Of a stretch of 64,000 nucleotides of DNA, positions 1-7,604 are shown piece after piece. A program made the position numbers and the translations under genes. The DNA is from Acidovorax sp. RAC01. Its GTDB lineage: Bacteria; Pseudomonadota; Gammaproteobacteria; Burkholderiales; Burkholderiaceae_C. Positions within the stretch are counted from its first letter, which is position 1, and each line of letters starts with the position of its first letter. The stretch covers positions 1,079,501 to 1,143,500 of the forward strand of contig NZ_CP016447.1 in the NCBI RefSeq assembly GCF_001714725.1, read 5' to 3'. The notes under the pieces are model-generated. The model was not told the origin of the DNA. It worked only from the letters and a program-made list of their open reading frames with translations, and ran no database searches.

Positions 1-267
1 GTCGCCCTGCTGCAGCAGGCGCGCGCTGTCGCGCAACGCCTCCAGGTCGCGCAGGATGGGGCGCGCCCGCTCCACCACCTCCAGCCCCAGGGGCGTGAGC
101 GTGTTGCGCTTGCCCAGCCGGTCCAGCACCGGGCCGCCCAGCTCCTCTTCCAGCCCCTGGATGCTGCGGCTCAGGGCCGACTGGGTAATGAACAGCCGCC
201 CCGCCGCGCGGCTGAACGAACCCGTGTCGGCAACGGCCAGCAGATGCTCCAGGTGGCGCAGGTTCAT
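1..267 (-). CDS. LysR-family regulator, N-terminal part (cut by window edge)
   Basis: Only the first 89 codons are present; the gene runs off the left edge. The protein begins MNLRHLEHLLAVADTGSFSRAA and continues with LFITQSALSRSIQGLEEELG and a PLGLEVVERARPIL stretch, which is the winged helix-turn-helix of LysR transcription factors. The effector-binding domain lies outside the window. The gene is divergent from the Bug receptor and amidohydrolase at 374-2572, with about 106 bp between start codons. By the usual LysR arrangement it is the likely regulator of that pair, which is inference from position only. Confidence 0.9.
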   Translation of the reverse strand, partial: MNLRHLEHLLAVADTGSFSRAAGRLFITQSALSRSIQGLEEELGGPVLDRLGKRNTLTPLGLEVVERARPILRDLEALRDSARLLQQGD

Positions 268-373
268 GGTGTGTATGAGTAAAGCGAATGATGATCAGGA
301 AAATAATACATTGGACGCATAGACCTGGGCTACCTAGCATTCACGGCACAACCCATCCATACGGAGACAAACC

Positions 374-1375
374 ATGCCCAAGTCCTTCCCCCGCCTGGCC
401 AGCCGCACGGCCGCATTGATCGGTGGCCTGCTGCTGAGCGCCACCGTGTTCGCCCAGAACGCCTTCCCGGCCAAGCCCGTCACGCTGATGGTGCCGTACC
501 CGGCAGGCGGCGTGTCGGACGTGATCGCGCGCACGGTCAACACCACGCTGGGCAAGCAGCTGGGCCAGCCCGTGATCGTGGAAAACCTGGGTGGCGCCAG
601 CGGCTCCATCGCGGCCACCAAGGTGCTGAGCCAGCCGTCAGACGGCCATATCGTGTTCCAGGGCTCGCCCAACGAACTCATCCTGGCACCGCTAGCGCTT
701 TCGGCCGTCAAGTTCAAGAGCGAAGACTTCCGCCTGGTGAACATGATCGCCACGGCCCAGATCGGCTTTCTGACCCGCGGCAATCTGCCCGTGAACAACA
801 TCGACGAGTTTGTGGAATACGCCCGCAAGCAGGCCCAGCAGGGCCGCCCCATCACCTACGCCAGCGTGGGCCCCGGCTCGTTCTACCACCTGCTGGGCGA
901 GCACCTGTCCAAGGTGACCGGCATCCCCATGGTGCATGTGCCCTACAAGGGCGGCGCCCCGGCCGAGCAGGACCTGATCTCCGGCCAGGTGGACATCTTC
1001 ATGTCGCCGTTTGGCACCAAGCACGTCGAGCTGCACAAGGCCGGCCGCATCAAGGTGCTGGCGCTGCTGAACCCCACGCGCATCGACACCGCCAAGGACT
1101 TCCCCGCCATCAGCGAGAGCAAGGCCCTCAAGGACTTCACCTTCAACATCTGGACCGGCTACTTCGTCAAGCGCGACACGCCTGAAGCCGTGGTGGCCAC
1201 GCTGCACAAGGCCATTGCCGGCACGCTGACCGACCCCACCGTGCGCGCCAACCTGGAAGCCGCCAGCCTGACGGCCCCGCCCAGCCTGTCGATTGCCGAC
1301 GCCGCCAAGGCCTACACCGACGGCATCGCGCAGTTCCGCGCCATCGCCAAGTCCATCAACCTGCAGGCGCAATAA
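374..1375 (+). CDS. Bug/TctC-family tripartite tricarboxylate receptor protein
   Basis: A 333-residue periplasmic solute receptor of the Bug (TctC) family. The signal peptide (about residues 1-27) ends in an Ala-rich segment before AFPAKPVTLMVPYPAGG, the family's N-terminal hallmark. Further family signatures are GQPVIVENLGGASGSIAATKV, MVHVPYKGGAPAEQDLISGQVD and a C-terminal AKAYTDGIAQF stretch. No TctA/TctB membrane genes are adjacent, as is common for the large solitary Bug sets of Burkholderiales. The ATG is preceded by GGAGA. The stop codon is 3 nt before the amidohydrolase start, so the two are probably cotranscribed and the ligand may be its substrate or product. The ligand cannot be read from sequence. 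Confidence 0.93.
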   Translation: MPKSFPRLASRTAALIGGLLLSATVFAQNAFPAKPVTLMVPYPAGGVSDVIARTVNTTLGKQLGQPVIVENLGGASGSIAATKVLSQPSDGHIVFQGSPNELILAPLALSAVKFKSEDFRLVNMIATAQIGFLTRGNLPVNNIDEFVEYARKQAQQGRPITYASVGPGSFYHLLGEHLSKVTGIPMVHVPYKGGAPAEQDLISGQVDIFMSPFGTKHVELHKAGRIKVLALLNPTRIDTAKDFPAISESKALKDFTFNIWTGYFVKRDTPEAVVATLHKAIAGTLTDPTVRANLEAASLTAPPSLSIADAAKAYTDGIAQFRAIAKSINLQAQ

Positions 1376-1378
1376 GCC

Positions 1379-2572
1379 ATGGGCAGCGGCATTGACCAGG
1401 CGCTGCTTGCGCAGGCCGACACCTTTGTGGCGCTGCGGCGCGACCTGCACCGCCACCCCGAGCTGGGCTTTCAGGAAGTGCGCACCAGCGCCCTGGTGGC
1501 TGAAAAGCTGGCCGAGTGGGGCTACGAAGTCACGCGCGGCCTGGGGGGCACGGGCGTGGTGGGCCAGCTGCGCCGGGGCACCGGCCAGCGCCGCCTGGGC
1601 CTGCGCGCCGACATGGACGCGCTGCCCATCACCGAAGCCACGGGCCTGCCCCACGCCAGCTGCCACCACGGCCTGATGCACGCCTGCGGCCACGACGGCC
1701 ACACCGCCATGCTGCTGGCGGCGGCGCACCACCTGGCAAAGCACGGTCAGTTCAGCGGCACGCTCAACCTCATCTTCCAGCCGGCCGAAGAAGGCCTGGG
1801 CGGCGCCCGCAAGATGATGGACGACGGGCTGTTCACGCGGTTTCCGTGCGACGCCATCTTTGCCATGCACAACATGCCCGGCCACCCGCCGGGGCACCTG
1901 CTGTTTCGCACCGGGGCCTTCATGGCGTCGAGCGAGAACATCACCATCACGCTGCACGGCGTGGGCGGCCACGGCGCCATGCCCCACCATGCGGCCGACC
2001 CGGTGGTGGCGGGCGCGGCCATCGTGCTGGGGCTGCAGAGCATCGTGGCGCGCAACGTGCCGCCGCTGCAGATGGCGGTGATCACCGTGGGCGCGTTCCA
2101 GGCGGGCGATGCCAACAACGTGATCCCGCAGACGGCCACCCTGAAGCTGAGCGTGCGCTCGCTGGACCGCAGCGTGCGCGAGCTGCTCAACCGCCGCATC
2201 CGCGAGCTGGTGGAGGCGCAGGCGCACAGCTACGGCGTGCGCGCCGAGGTGGACTTCCGCGGCGGCTACCCGGTGCTGGTCAACACCCCGAATGAGACCG
2301 AGTTTGCGCGCCAGGTGGGCCGCGAACTGGTGGGCGATGCCAAGGTGACCGAGCAGGCCGAGCCCCTGACTGGCAGCGAAGACTTTGCCTTCATGCTGGA
2401 AGACGTGCCCGGCAGCTACCTGCTGATCGGCAATGGCGACGACGCCACGGGTGGCCACGGCGCGTGCATGGTGCACAACCCGAACTACGATTTTGAAGAC
2501 CGCAACATCGCGGTGGGCGGCGCGTACTGGGTGCGGCTGGCGGAGCGGTTTCTGGTGGACGCAACCGCCTGA
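1379..2572 (+). CDS. M20-family amidohydrolase (hippurate hydrolase/aminoacylase-like)
   Basis: A 397-residue cytosolic metallo-amidohydrolase of the M20D type, which cleaves N-acyl amino acids such as hippurate. Visible motifs are RRDLHRHPELGFQE near the N-terminus, LRADMDALPI, the metal ligands in HACGHDGHTAML, FQPAEEGLGGARKM with the catalytic Glu, and a C-terminal GSEDFAFMLEDVPG segment. The dimerisation insert is marked by GVGGHGAMPHHAADP. It follows the Bug receptor by 3 nt, suggesting an import-and-hydrolyse module under the divergent LysR regulator. The exact substrate is unknown. Confidence 0.93.
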   Translation: MGSGIDQALLAQADTFVALRRDLHRHPELGFQEVRTSALVAEKLAEWGYEVTRGLGGTGVVGQLRRGTGQRRLGLRADMDALPITEATGLPHASCHHGLMHACGHDGHTAMLLAAAHHLAKHGQFSGTLNLIFQPAEEGLGGARKMMDDGLFTRFPCDAIFAMHNMPGHPPGHLLFRTGAFMASSENITITLHGVGGHGAMPHHAADPVVAGAAIVLGLQSIVARNVPPLQMAVITVGAFQAGDANNVIPQTATLKLSVRSLDRSVRELLNRRIRELVEAQAHSYGVRAEVDFRGGYPVLVNTPNETEFARQVGRELVGDAKVTEQAEPLTGSEDFAFMLEDVPGSYLLIGNGDDATGGHGACMVHNPNYDFEDRNIAVGGAYWVRLAERFLVDATA

Positions 2573-2580
2573 GCATGGCC

Positions 2581-2600
2581 CCTGCGGCTTGCACCGCAGG
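2581..2600. terminator. Weak hairpin between convergent genes
   Basis: CCTGCGG and CCGCAGG form a 7-bp stem around a 6-nt loop, 8 nt after the amidohydrolase stop and just before the convergent carotenoid-oxygenase gene ends. There is no T run, so this is only a candidate bidirectional terminator. Confidence 0.35.
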
Positions 2601-2617
2601 ACCGGTCACCCGCACGT

Positions 2618-4129
2618 TTACGCCGGCACAAACTGCCCATGCAGCCCCAGCGGCAAACCATAGGGCAGCGTGACACTGGCGAGCGGCCCGGCGTTCACGG
2701 CCTGGGCGTCAAACACCGACAGCGTGGTGCGTTCGCTGGGCCAGTGGTAGGCGGTGCCCAGCACCCAGCCCCGGCCCTCGGCGGCGCCGGGGCTGGCGGG
2801 CACATAGACATGCTCCTCCGCGATCCAGCCTGCGCCGTACCGGTGGCGCTGCGGTGTCTGATCGCCCCGCAGCGTGAGCACGGTGTCAAAGCCCTGCACC
2901 TGCGCATCCATGCCGGCGCTGCGCTCCAGCAAGGTCGTGAAGCGCGTGGGCAGTCCGTTGCGCGCGGGGTGGATGCGTGGAAACTCCACATGGGCCAGCC
3001 CCGGATACGCAAGGCGCGCCTGGCCGGTGGCGGGCGTGAGCGTGATGTGTGCCCAGCGGGTCGCAGGCGCGGCCGGGGTGCTGCGCGGGCCATCCACCTT
3101 CAGGTGGCGCAGCGCGTGCAGGATGTCGGGCTGCGCCACAAACCGCACCTGCACCGTGCCGCCCTCTTCCCAGGCATTGGCCAGGTGGAACAGACCCGTG
3201 GCGGGCAGCTCAAAGCGCTGGACCTTGAAGTCCGCCTTGTCCACCAGCAGCACCACCAGCGGCGCCTGGTCGTTCCACTGGTAGTGCGGCAGGGGGCTGC
3301 CCATGCCGGGCTGTCCGTGAAATTGCAGCGGCATGAGCAAGAACACCAGATGCCGATCGGTGATGGCGAAGTCATGCACCATGTCGGCCTGCGCGGTGGT
3401 CAGGACATGCTGGCGGCGCAACTGGCCTGTCGGTGCAATGTCGTACACCAGCAGCTTGCCGGAGCCGGGCACATAGCCAAAATTCCACACCGAGCCATCT
3501 GGCGCCACGCGGGGGTGGGCTGAAAACGGCGCGCCCCGGGTCTCGGGCGACCAGGCCTTGAACCCCTGGGCCTGCAGCGTGACAGGGTCCACCGCCAGTG
3601 CAGATCCCGCCTCCCACAGCGCAAAAAGCTCCTTGCGCGCGGGCAGGGCCAGCAGGTTGATGTTGGCGGGGTTGAGGTCGTCGGGCCCGCTGAGCGGAGG
3701 CGCGTGGGGCAGCGTGGTGGCAAAGCCCGAGTACAACAGGCGGCCCGCGGCCTCTTCGGCCGTGAGCTTGGGGGTGGCCAGCAGCGCGCCCCGGTGGGAT
3801 ACGCGGGGTGGCGCTTGCGTGGAGGCCTGGCCCTGCTCGAACCGGAACGCCTGCAGCATGCCGTCGCCGTCAAACCAGTGGTCCATGGCCACGCCACCCA
3901 GTTCGCGCCGGGCGGGGCCGACACGGTACAGCGTGCCCTGCAGCGCCTCGGGCCAGCGCCCCTGCACCGGCAGCGGGCCGCTGGCCAGAGGCGCCTTCAA
4001 GGGGCCGTTGTAGGGGGTGTAGCTGCTGCGCCAGGCGTCGGGTGCCTCGGCACTGTGGCCCAGCACAGGCAACAGGCTCGCGCCCAGGGCCGCCAGAACG
4101 GCGCGGCGCGGTAGATGGGTGTGGGTCAT
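2618..4129 (-). CDS. Carotenoid oxygenase (RPE65/CCD family) homologue, exported
   Basis: A 503-residue protein of the carotenoid cleavage dioxygenase family, seven-bladed propellers that hold Fe(II) with four histidines and split conjugated double bonds of apocarotenoids or related phenylpropenes. Supporting motifs are GTLYRVGPA, DHWFDGDGMLQAFRF, NPANINLLALPARKELFALWEAG, FSAHPRVAPDGSVWNFGY, MVHDFAITDRHLVFLLMP and a C-terminal LPYGLPLGLHGQF, which contain plausible iron-ligand histidines. The start is placed at MTHTHLPRRAVLAALGA, giving a twin-arginine type leader that fits export of a folded metalloprotein; a longer upstream reading frame is unlikely to be translated. It follows the DUF2141 gene by 19 nt on the same strand. 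The substrate is not evident. Confidence 0.85.
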   Translation of the reverse strand: MTHTHLPRRAVLAALGASLLPVLGHSAEAPDAWRSSYTPYNGPLKAPLASGPLPVQGRWPEALQGTLYRVGPARRELGGVAMDHWFDGDGMLQAFRFEQGQASTQAPPRVSHRGALLATPKLTAEEAAGRLLYSGFATTLPHAPPLSGPDDLNPANINLLALPARKELFALWEAGSALAVDPVTLQAQGFKAWSPETRGAPFSAHPRVAPDGSVWNFGYVPGSGKLLVYDIAPTGQLRRQHVLTTAQADMVHDFAITDRHLVFLLMPLQFHGQPGMGSPLPHYQWNDQAPLVVLLVDKADFKVQRFELPATGLFHLANAWEEGGTVQVRFVAQPDILHALRHLKVDGPRSTPAAPATRWAHITLTPATGQARLAYPGLAHVEFPRIHPARNGLPTRFTTLLERSAGMDAQVQGFDTVLTLRGDQTPQRHRYGAGWIAEEHVYVPASPGAAEGRGWVLGTAYHWPSERTTLSVFDAQAVNAGPLASVTLPYGLPLGLHGQFVPA

Positions 4130-4148
4130 CGCGGGCTCCTGGCGAGGT

Positions 4149-4559
4149 TTACTTGAGTTCGATGACCTGGGGCGGGGCATCGGCACCCACGCGAAAGGCG
4201 GCGTCGGCGAACGGTGGCGGCCCCAGCGCGCTGCGCGCGTTGCGGCTGAATCCGTACAGCTCGGTCGGCACGCCAAACACATTGGCGTCGAGCTTCATGT
4301 TGCTGTTTTCGTCCAGAAACACCGAAACGGCGTAGTCGCCTTCAGGCAACCCGACAAACTGCACCACGGCCATGCCATCACCCGGCTGGGCCGTGGCCAC
4401 CTGCAGCGGCTTGCCACGCGGAAAGCCCTCGCTCCGATCAAACAGTGCGGCCAGCACGGCGCCTTGTTTTTGTGCAGGCACGGTGACTTCGATGCGCAGG
4501 TCGGCAGCGTGTGCGGTCAGGGCAGCAAGGGCGGCCAGGGAGAGAAACAGTTCTTTCAT
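4149..4559 (-). CDS. DUF2141 exported protein
   Basis: A 136-residue protein starting MKELFLSLAALAALTAHAAD, a classical Sec signal peptide. The mature part reads LRIEVTVPAQKQGAVLAALFD, then GDYAVSVFLDENSNMKLDANVFGVPTELYGFSRNAR, which is the DUF2141 pattern: a small beta-sandwich resembling transthyretin/Ig-like proteins. The function is unknown. It lies directly upstream of, and is probably cotranscribed with, the exported carotenoid-oxygenase homologue, so both should reach the periplasm together. Confidence 0.82.
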   Translation of the reverse strand: MKELFLSLAALAALTAHAADLRIEVTVPAQKQGAVLAALFDRSEGFPRGKPLQVATAQPGDGMAVVQFVGLPEGDYAVSVFLDENSNMKLDANVFGVPTELYGFSRNARSALGPPPFADAAFRVGADAPPQVIELK

Positions 4560-4756
4560 GCGGGGGGCTTTCGGTGGATGGTCGGGCTGGGCCACGCCCA
4601 GGTCGACACGCACTGTGCCCAGCCCGCCCCTGAACCGCGAGACGTTTGCGACGAAATGCAGGAAACACAACGCGACCTGCAGCACGGAGGCGCCAGGTAC
4701 GCCGGCCTGCCCAGGGCGCGCGCCCGGTTCGAAGGCAGTGAAAAAACCAGCGTTAT

Positions 4757-4806
4757 GGCCGCCAGCGCTTGATAGGCAAGCCTCTAAACTATCAAATTGA
4801 TAGCAT
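4757..4806 (-). repeat. Dispersed GATAGC/AGCGCTT element, copy a
   Basis: Read on the minus strand this begins GCTATCAATTTGATAG, then AGAGGC, CTTGCC, AAGCGCTGGCGGCC. It is the best-preserved copy of the family listed elsewhere in this window. It starts immediately after the stop codon of the AEC transporter gene. Confidence 0.75.
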
Positions 4807-5760
4807 TCAGGTCAGCAGGGCCACGGCTGCTGAAAAGCTCAAAAAAGCCAGCGCCGTAGACACCAAGATGATGCGGGCCACGCGGCCGTTGTTGGCTCCA
4901 AACTTTTCAGCCAGCAGCGACACATTGCTGGCGCTGGGCAGGGCCGCCAGCAGCACCAGCACGGTGAAGGCAAACGGGTCCAGCGGCACACCCAGGGCCA
5001 TGGCGGCCGTGCCCGCGCACCACACCAGCAGCGGGTGCATGAGCAGCTTGGCCAGCGCCACAGGCACGTAATCGCGCGCCAGCACACGCTCGTGCTGGTT
5101 CATCTGCGAGCGGGCCAGCACCGCGCCAATGGTGAACAGCGCCACGGGCGATGCCGCATCGGCCAGCATGGCCACGGTGCGGTCCACCGGCCCGGGCAGG
5201 GTGAACTGCGCGGCCGAGGCCACGGCGCCGAGCGCAATCGACCACGGCATGGGGTTGGTAGCGACGCCCTTCAGGGCACTGCGCAGCGCGACACCCAGGC
5301 CGTGCGTGCCCGCGCCGTCCATGCGCGACAGCGCTATGCACACCGAGCTGGTGATGACCATGTCGATCAGGATGGTGAGAATGGCCGGGCCTGCCGCCTG
5401 CGCACCCAGCAGCGCCACCAGCAGCGGCACGCCCATGAAGCCGGTGTTGGGAAACGCCGCCACCAGCGCACCAAACGCGGCGTCATTCCAGCCGATGCGC
5501 GCATTGCGCGTCAGCGCTACTGTGGCCCCCACCATGACGGCAGCGCACAGCAGGTACACGCCCGCCACGGCTGGGTCGAGCAGCTGTGCGATGGGCGTGC
5601 TGGCGCCAAAGCGGTACAGCATGCACGGCAGCGCAAAGTACAGCACGAAAGCATTGAGCCCCGGGATGGCCGGCTGCGGCAGCACGCCGCTGCGCGCAGC
5701 CAGGTAGCCGCACAGCACCAGCGCAAAAAAGGGAAAGGTGATCAGGAGGACGGAGAGCAC
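4807..5760 (-). CDS. AEC (auxin efflux carrier) family transporter
   Basis: A 317-residue inner-membrane carrier with about ten hydrophobic segments. N-terminal LLITFPFFALVLCGYLAARSGVLP and internal AAFPNTGFMGVPLLVALLG are characteristic of bacterial AEC proteins (malonate/malate permease MdcF-like), which move organic acids. The start codon appears to be GTG. The gene stands alone on the minus strand and ends flush against a dispersed repeat. Substrate unknown. Confidence 0.87.
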   Translation of the reverse strand: MLSVLLITFPFFALVLCGYLAARSGVLPQPAIPGLNAFVLYFALPCMLYRFGASTPIAQLLDPAVAGVYLLCAAVMVGATVALTRNARIGWNDAAFGALVAAFPNTGFMGVPLLVALLGAQAAGPAILTILIDMVITSSVCIALSRMDGAGTHGLGVALRSALKGVATNPMPWSIALGAVASAAQFTLPGPVDRTVAMLADAASPVALFTIGAVLARSQMNQHERVLARDYVPVALAKLLMHPLLVWCAGTAAMALGVPLDPFAFTVLVLLAALPSASNVSLLAEKFGANNGRVARIILVSTALAFLSFSAAVALLT

Positions 5761-6049
5761 GGCGGCTATTGTCCGTGGTGCGCCAGGGTGGTGCCGTCAC
5801 GCGCGGTCACGGCGTCAGCGCAAAGGCAGGCGGGCGGCGTCGCATCTGGCGAACGCGCCCCAGGGACTCTGCATAAATCAAGCGGTAAGTGTGCGCTGCG
5901 GATCGGCATGGGCAACAAGGCGCAAAACGCAGCCATAGCTGTCACCATGGCGAGCTTTTGCAACGCGGCAGACCGCCCGAGGCCGCAGACGGGCACGGCG
6001 CACTGATTCGTGCAGAGGGTCCCCAGATCGGGCTCCGCAGCAAAAGCAG
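5761..6049. other. Intergenic region, no gene seen
   Basis: About 290 bp between the AEC gene and the 3' end of the ABC binding protein gene. Short reading frames exist but none has a ribosome-binding site or recognisable protein character. It should hold the AEC promoter. Confidence 0.5.
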
Positions 6050-7321
6050 TTACTGCTTGCGCTGGATAAAGAGGTTGCGCTTCGCGTCCTCGGGGTAGGC
6101 AAAGGTGATGGCGCCGTTCTTGACCGTGCCGATGACCAGCATGTTGCGCGTGATGGCGTCCTTGTCCTGCACGCTGAACGGTTTTTCGTAGGTGGAGACC
6201 ACCCCGTAGTACGTCCTCATCTTGCCTTCCAGCGATTCCTTGATGGCCTTGCCGCCCAGGTTGCCATCGCGGATGCCCAGGAACGAGTACATGAGCAGGT
6301 AAGAGGCGTCGTACGCGTTGGCAGCGGCCATCGGCACCGCCAGCTTGCGCTGGTATTTGCGGCTGTAGTTGGCCAGAAAGGCCGCGCGCCGCTCGTTGCT
6401 GGGTTCGGCAATGAAGGTCTGCACCATCAGGGCGCCCTCCGCTGCGTCCTTGGCGCCTTCCAGGAAAAACGGGAACGACAGGGGCCAGGCGCCCACTTGC
6501 GGCACCTTCCAGTTGAGGGCTTTCTTGCCGTTGGCAATCACGGCGTTTTCGGGACCCACCGTGTAGCTGTAGATCACGTTGGCACCGGCGTTGCGGGCAG
6601 CGGTCAGCTCGCTCGTCAGGTCCTTGACGCCCAGGGCGAAGCGCGACACATGCACTGGCTTGATGTTCTTGGCTGCCAGGGCGGCGACCACGTCGTTGAA
6701 GCCCCCTTCCCCATAGCCGGTGGTATCGGCAAAGATGGCGACCTTGTCCCAGCCGCGCTTGAGGATGTCATCGACCATGAACGGCGCCTGCAGTGCATCG
6801 CGCGCCTGGACGCGGAAGATGTAGCTCTCGGGTGCCGGGTACTTGGCGGTAACCGCCGTGCCCGACGAGCACGGCACGATCAGCGGAACCTGGGCCTGCT
6901 GGAACAGGTCGATGGACTTCATGGCCACGCCGGTGTTGCAAAAACCGAGGGCAGCGACGACCTGTTCAGCCAGCAGCTCCTGGCTGGCCTTGCGCCCCTG
7001 GTCAGGGTCGCCCTTGTCATCCTTGATGACCAGCTGCAAGGGGCGGCCAAGGTAGCCCCCCACGGCATTGATCTCATCGACGGCCAGCTGGATCCCGTTG
7101 AGCATGGGAACGCCGAAATCCGCCGATGGCCCGGTGAAGGGTCCCACCACGCCGATCCGAACGGGCGCCGTGGAGCCCAGCTGCGCCTGCGCCGGCAGGC
7201 ACACCAGGGCAGCGCCTGCAGCGGCCAGTGCGGCCAGCATGCGCCGCGCACGGGGCTTACCGGCCGCGGCGGGCGAGGGCTCAGCGGTGGTGACGAGAGG
7301 GGAAATTTTCGGCATTGTCAT
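6050..7321 (-). CDS. Branched-chain-amino-acid-type ABC transporter substrate-binding protein
   Basis: A 423-residue periplasmic binding protein of the LivJ/HAAT class. The N-terminus MTMPKISPLVTT is followed by a hydrophobic LAALAAAGAALVCLPAQAQ signal segment. Mature-domain motifs include RIGVVGPFTGPSADFGVPMLNGIQLAVDEINAVGG, LQLVIKDDKGDPDQGRKASQEL, CNTGVAMKS and VAIFADTTGYGEGGFNDV. The ATG at 7321 is chosen over an upstream TTG because it gives a normal signal peptide. No permease or ATPase genes are next to it, so it is an orphan receptor here. Such proteins bind amino acids, amides or aromatic acids; the ligand is unknown. Confidence 0.9.
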   Translation of the reverse strand: MTMPKISPLVTTAEPSPAAAGKPRARRMLAALAAAGAALVCLPAQAQLGSTAPVRIGVVGPFTGPSADFGVPMLNGIQLAVDEINAVGGYLGRPLQLVIKDDKGDPDQGRKASQELLAEQVVAALGFCNTGVAMKSIDLFQQAQVPLIVPCSSGTAVTAKYPAPESYIFRVQARDALQAPFMVDDILKRGWDKVAIFADTTGYGEGGFNDVVAALAAKNIKPVHVSRFALGVKDLTSELTAARNAGANVIYSYTVGPENAVIANGKKALNWKVPQVGAWPLSFPFFLEGAKDAAEGALMVQTFIAEPSNERRAAFLANYSRKYQRKLAVPMAAANAYDASYLLMYSFLGIRDGNLGGKAIKESLEGKMRTYYGVVSTYEKPFSVQDKDAITRNMLVIGTVKNGAITFAYPEDAKRNLFIQRKQ

Positions 7322-7604
7322 TGGGAAACCTGTCGATGGGTTGCGCTTGGGGAAGATCAACGCAGGAGGTTCCGAGAAGTATCAAAGTGTGACCTCCAAC
7401 CCCCTAGGGGGATTTCCCGAACGCTCGGCCGGGCCCGGGGGCGCCGTCAGTCGCGCGTCAGCCACCCCCTCGGGCCTTCACCGCGTTGCACCGCCCGGTA
7501 TCATTCGCCGCCCGACCGGCCGCCGCCTCCCGCATCCGCGGCTGTCGCCGGGCCTGCCCAGCAACGTGCCCCCTCTGGGCCCTTTCCCATTGCCCACCCG
7601 CCCC
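7322..7604. promoter_or_regulatory. Divergent intergenic region with CCCCTAGGGG palindrome
   Basis: This 283-bp gap separates the minus-strand ABC binding-protein gene from the plus-strand rep helicase. It contains the perfect 10-bp palindrome CCCCTAGGGG at about 7401-7410, followed by GGATTTCCCGAACG. The palindrome may be a regulator site for the receptor gene. This is position-based inference. Confidence 0.4.

Noticed and set aside
692..2476. 594-codon open frame on the minus strand
   Set aside because: It is antisense to the Bug receptor and amidohydrolase genes, is His/Ala/Gly-rich as expected from a GC-rich shadow frame, and has no domain.
5761..6049. Small frames in the gap before the AEC gene
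   Set aside because: No ribosome-binding site, no homology pattern, and they overlap in several frames, so they are not reported as genes.
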